NCBI RefSeq assembly: GCF_001583435.1
Contig: NZ_CP013251.1
Coordinates: 3,609,215-3,673,214 of the forward strand
Source of the DNA: Endozoicomonas montiporae CL-33
Lineage (GTDB): Bacteria > Pseudomonadota > Gammaproteobacteria > Pseudomonadales > Endozoicomonadaceae
Length of the DNA stretch: 64,000 nt
Reading direction: 5' to 3'
The position numbers and the translations under genes are program-made. Under the pieces are notes generated by a model. The model ran no database searches and had not been told where the DNA came from. It saw nothing but the letters and a program-made list of their open reading frames with translations. Of the stretch, positions 63,653 through 64,000 are shown piece by piece. Numbering within the stretch: the stretch's first letter is position 1; each line of letters begins with the position of its first letter.

Positions 63653-64000
63653 ATCGGCTGAATTTCCCTGTGATAAAGCATTCAGGTTCCAGTTGTACTG
63701 ATAGATGATTTCACCTTTGTACTGGTCTATTTTGGCCGCCATGGCCATCTGGCTGTTTTCCCTGATATGCCTTAGCAGAGCCTCTTTGGAGCCGAAATCA
63801 ATGGCATACCACTCATAAATTCGTGACAGTGCCAGTTTGCCATCAATAAATGCCACCCCCTTTTCCTGCTGAATAAAGCGCTTAGCCGCTTCAGCCATCA
63901 TGACTTCAACCGTAGCACCGGTATAGGCTTCACCGGCCAGATCGGGACAGCCCAGGCTGGCGCAGTTCACCACATAATGAATACGCTTGTCCTGCCAGAG
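63650..64000 (-). CDS. DUF547 family protein, copy 2 (N-terminus outside window)
   Basis: The C-terminal 116 residues of a second DUF547 protein, with the family motif HYVVNCASLGCPDLAGEAY and final IIYQYNWNLNALSQ. About 50% similar by eye to the downstream copy, so an old tandem duplication. Read in the same direction, probably one transcript. The signal peptide lies beyond the window edge. Confidence 0.85.
   Translation of the reverse strand, partial: LWQDKRIHYVVNCASLGCPDLAGEAYTGATVEVMMAEAAKRFIQQEKGVAFIDGKLALSRIYEWYAIDFGSKEALLRHIRENSQMAMAAKIDQYKGEIIYQYNWNLNALSQGNSAD

Noticed and set aside
1..64000. CRISPR arrays, tRNA or rRNA genes, integrase or prophage
   Set aside because: None was seen; tandem repeats here are short and without spacers, and no tRNA-like cloverleaf with CCA end was recognised by eye. 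A tRNAscan-type search would settle it.

Overview
The window looks like chromosome of a marine, host-associated gammaproteobacterium, most likely Endozoicomonas or a close relative in the Oceanospirillales. This is an inference from gene content and base composition; no rRNA or other marker gene is present. Core genes resemble Pseudomonas/Oceanospirillales homologues, while several insertion sequences, broken genes, large secreted proteins without recognisable relatives and one animal-type transcription-factor domain point to a symbiont or pathogen of marine animals.

Layout. 0-8.7 kb: an intact ISKra4-type insertion sequence sits in the last codons of msrA, followed by a LytM/M23 peptidase, a TolC-family channel, two fold-back repeats, a HemG-type flavodoxin, a DUF1338 protein and a GT87 membrane protein. 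8.7-14.1 kb: a peptide/nickel-type ABC importer whose two ATPases are fused. 14.4-18.7 kb: alaE, thiM-ubiT and ubiU-ubiV, the last three encoding the oxygen-independent ubiquinone hydroxylation system. 18.7-26.2 kb: thpR and the menaquinone operon menF-D-H-C-E. 26.4-33.7 kb: small conserved genes (yacL, an ACT-domain protein, pdxB, a sterol-desaturase-like enzyme, a DUF3080 lipoprotein). 33.7-38 kb: a scar with an ISNCY-type element, a broken IS110 element and a truncated sulfatase. 38-42 kb: pirin, azoR, a 272-residue protein with an ETS DNA-binding domain, tusA and a DyP peroxidase. 42.4-59 kb: ccoNOQP, a reverse-strand gene for a 1174-residue exported protein, then ccoG-H-I-S, a SafE-like protein, hemN, fnr and apt. 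59-64 kb: dksA-like, ttcA, a frameshifted exported protein and two tandem DUF547 genes.

How it fits together. The respiratory genes form a low-oxygen module: cbb3 oxidase and its copper/maturation factors, anaerobic haem synthesis (HemN; HemG can pass electrons to quinone), anaerobic ubiquinone synthesis (UbiTUV), menaquinone synthesis, and the oxygen sensor Fnr. Fnr-type palindromes (TTGAT-N4-ATCAA or close) lie upstream of ccoN, hemN, ubiU, thiM-ubiT and ttcA, and at most of them a -10-like hexamer lies at about class II spacing, so much of the window could be one Fnr regulon.

The most unusual item is the ETS-domain protein at 39700-40518. It has a bacterial Shine-Dalgarno and no introns, but carries a complete-looking animal ETS winged helix after a lysine-rich, NLS-like stretch. 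The best working idea is a host-derived gene used as a nuclear effector.
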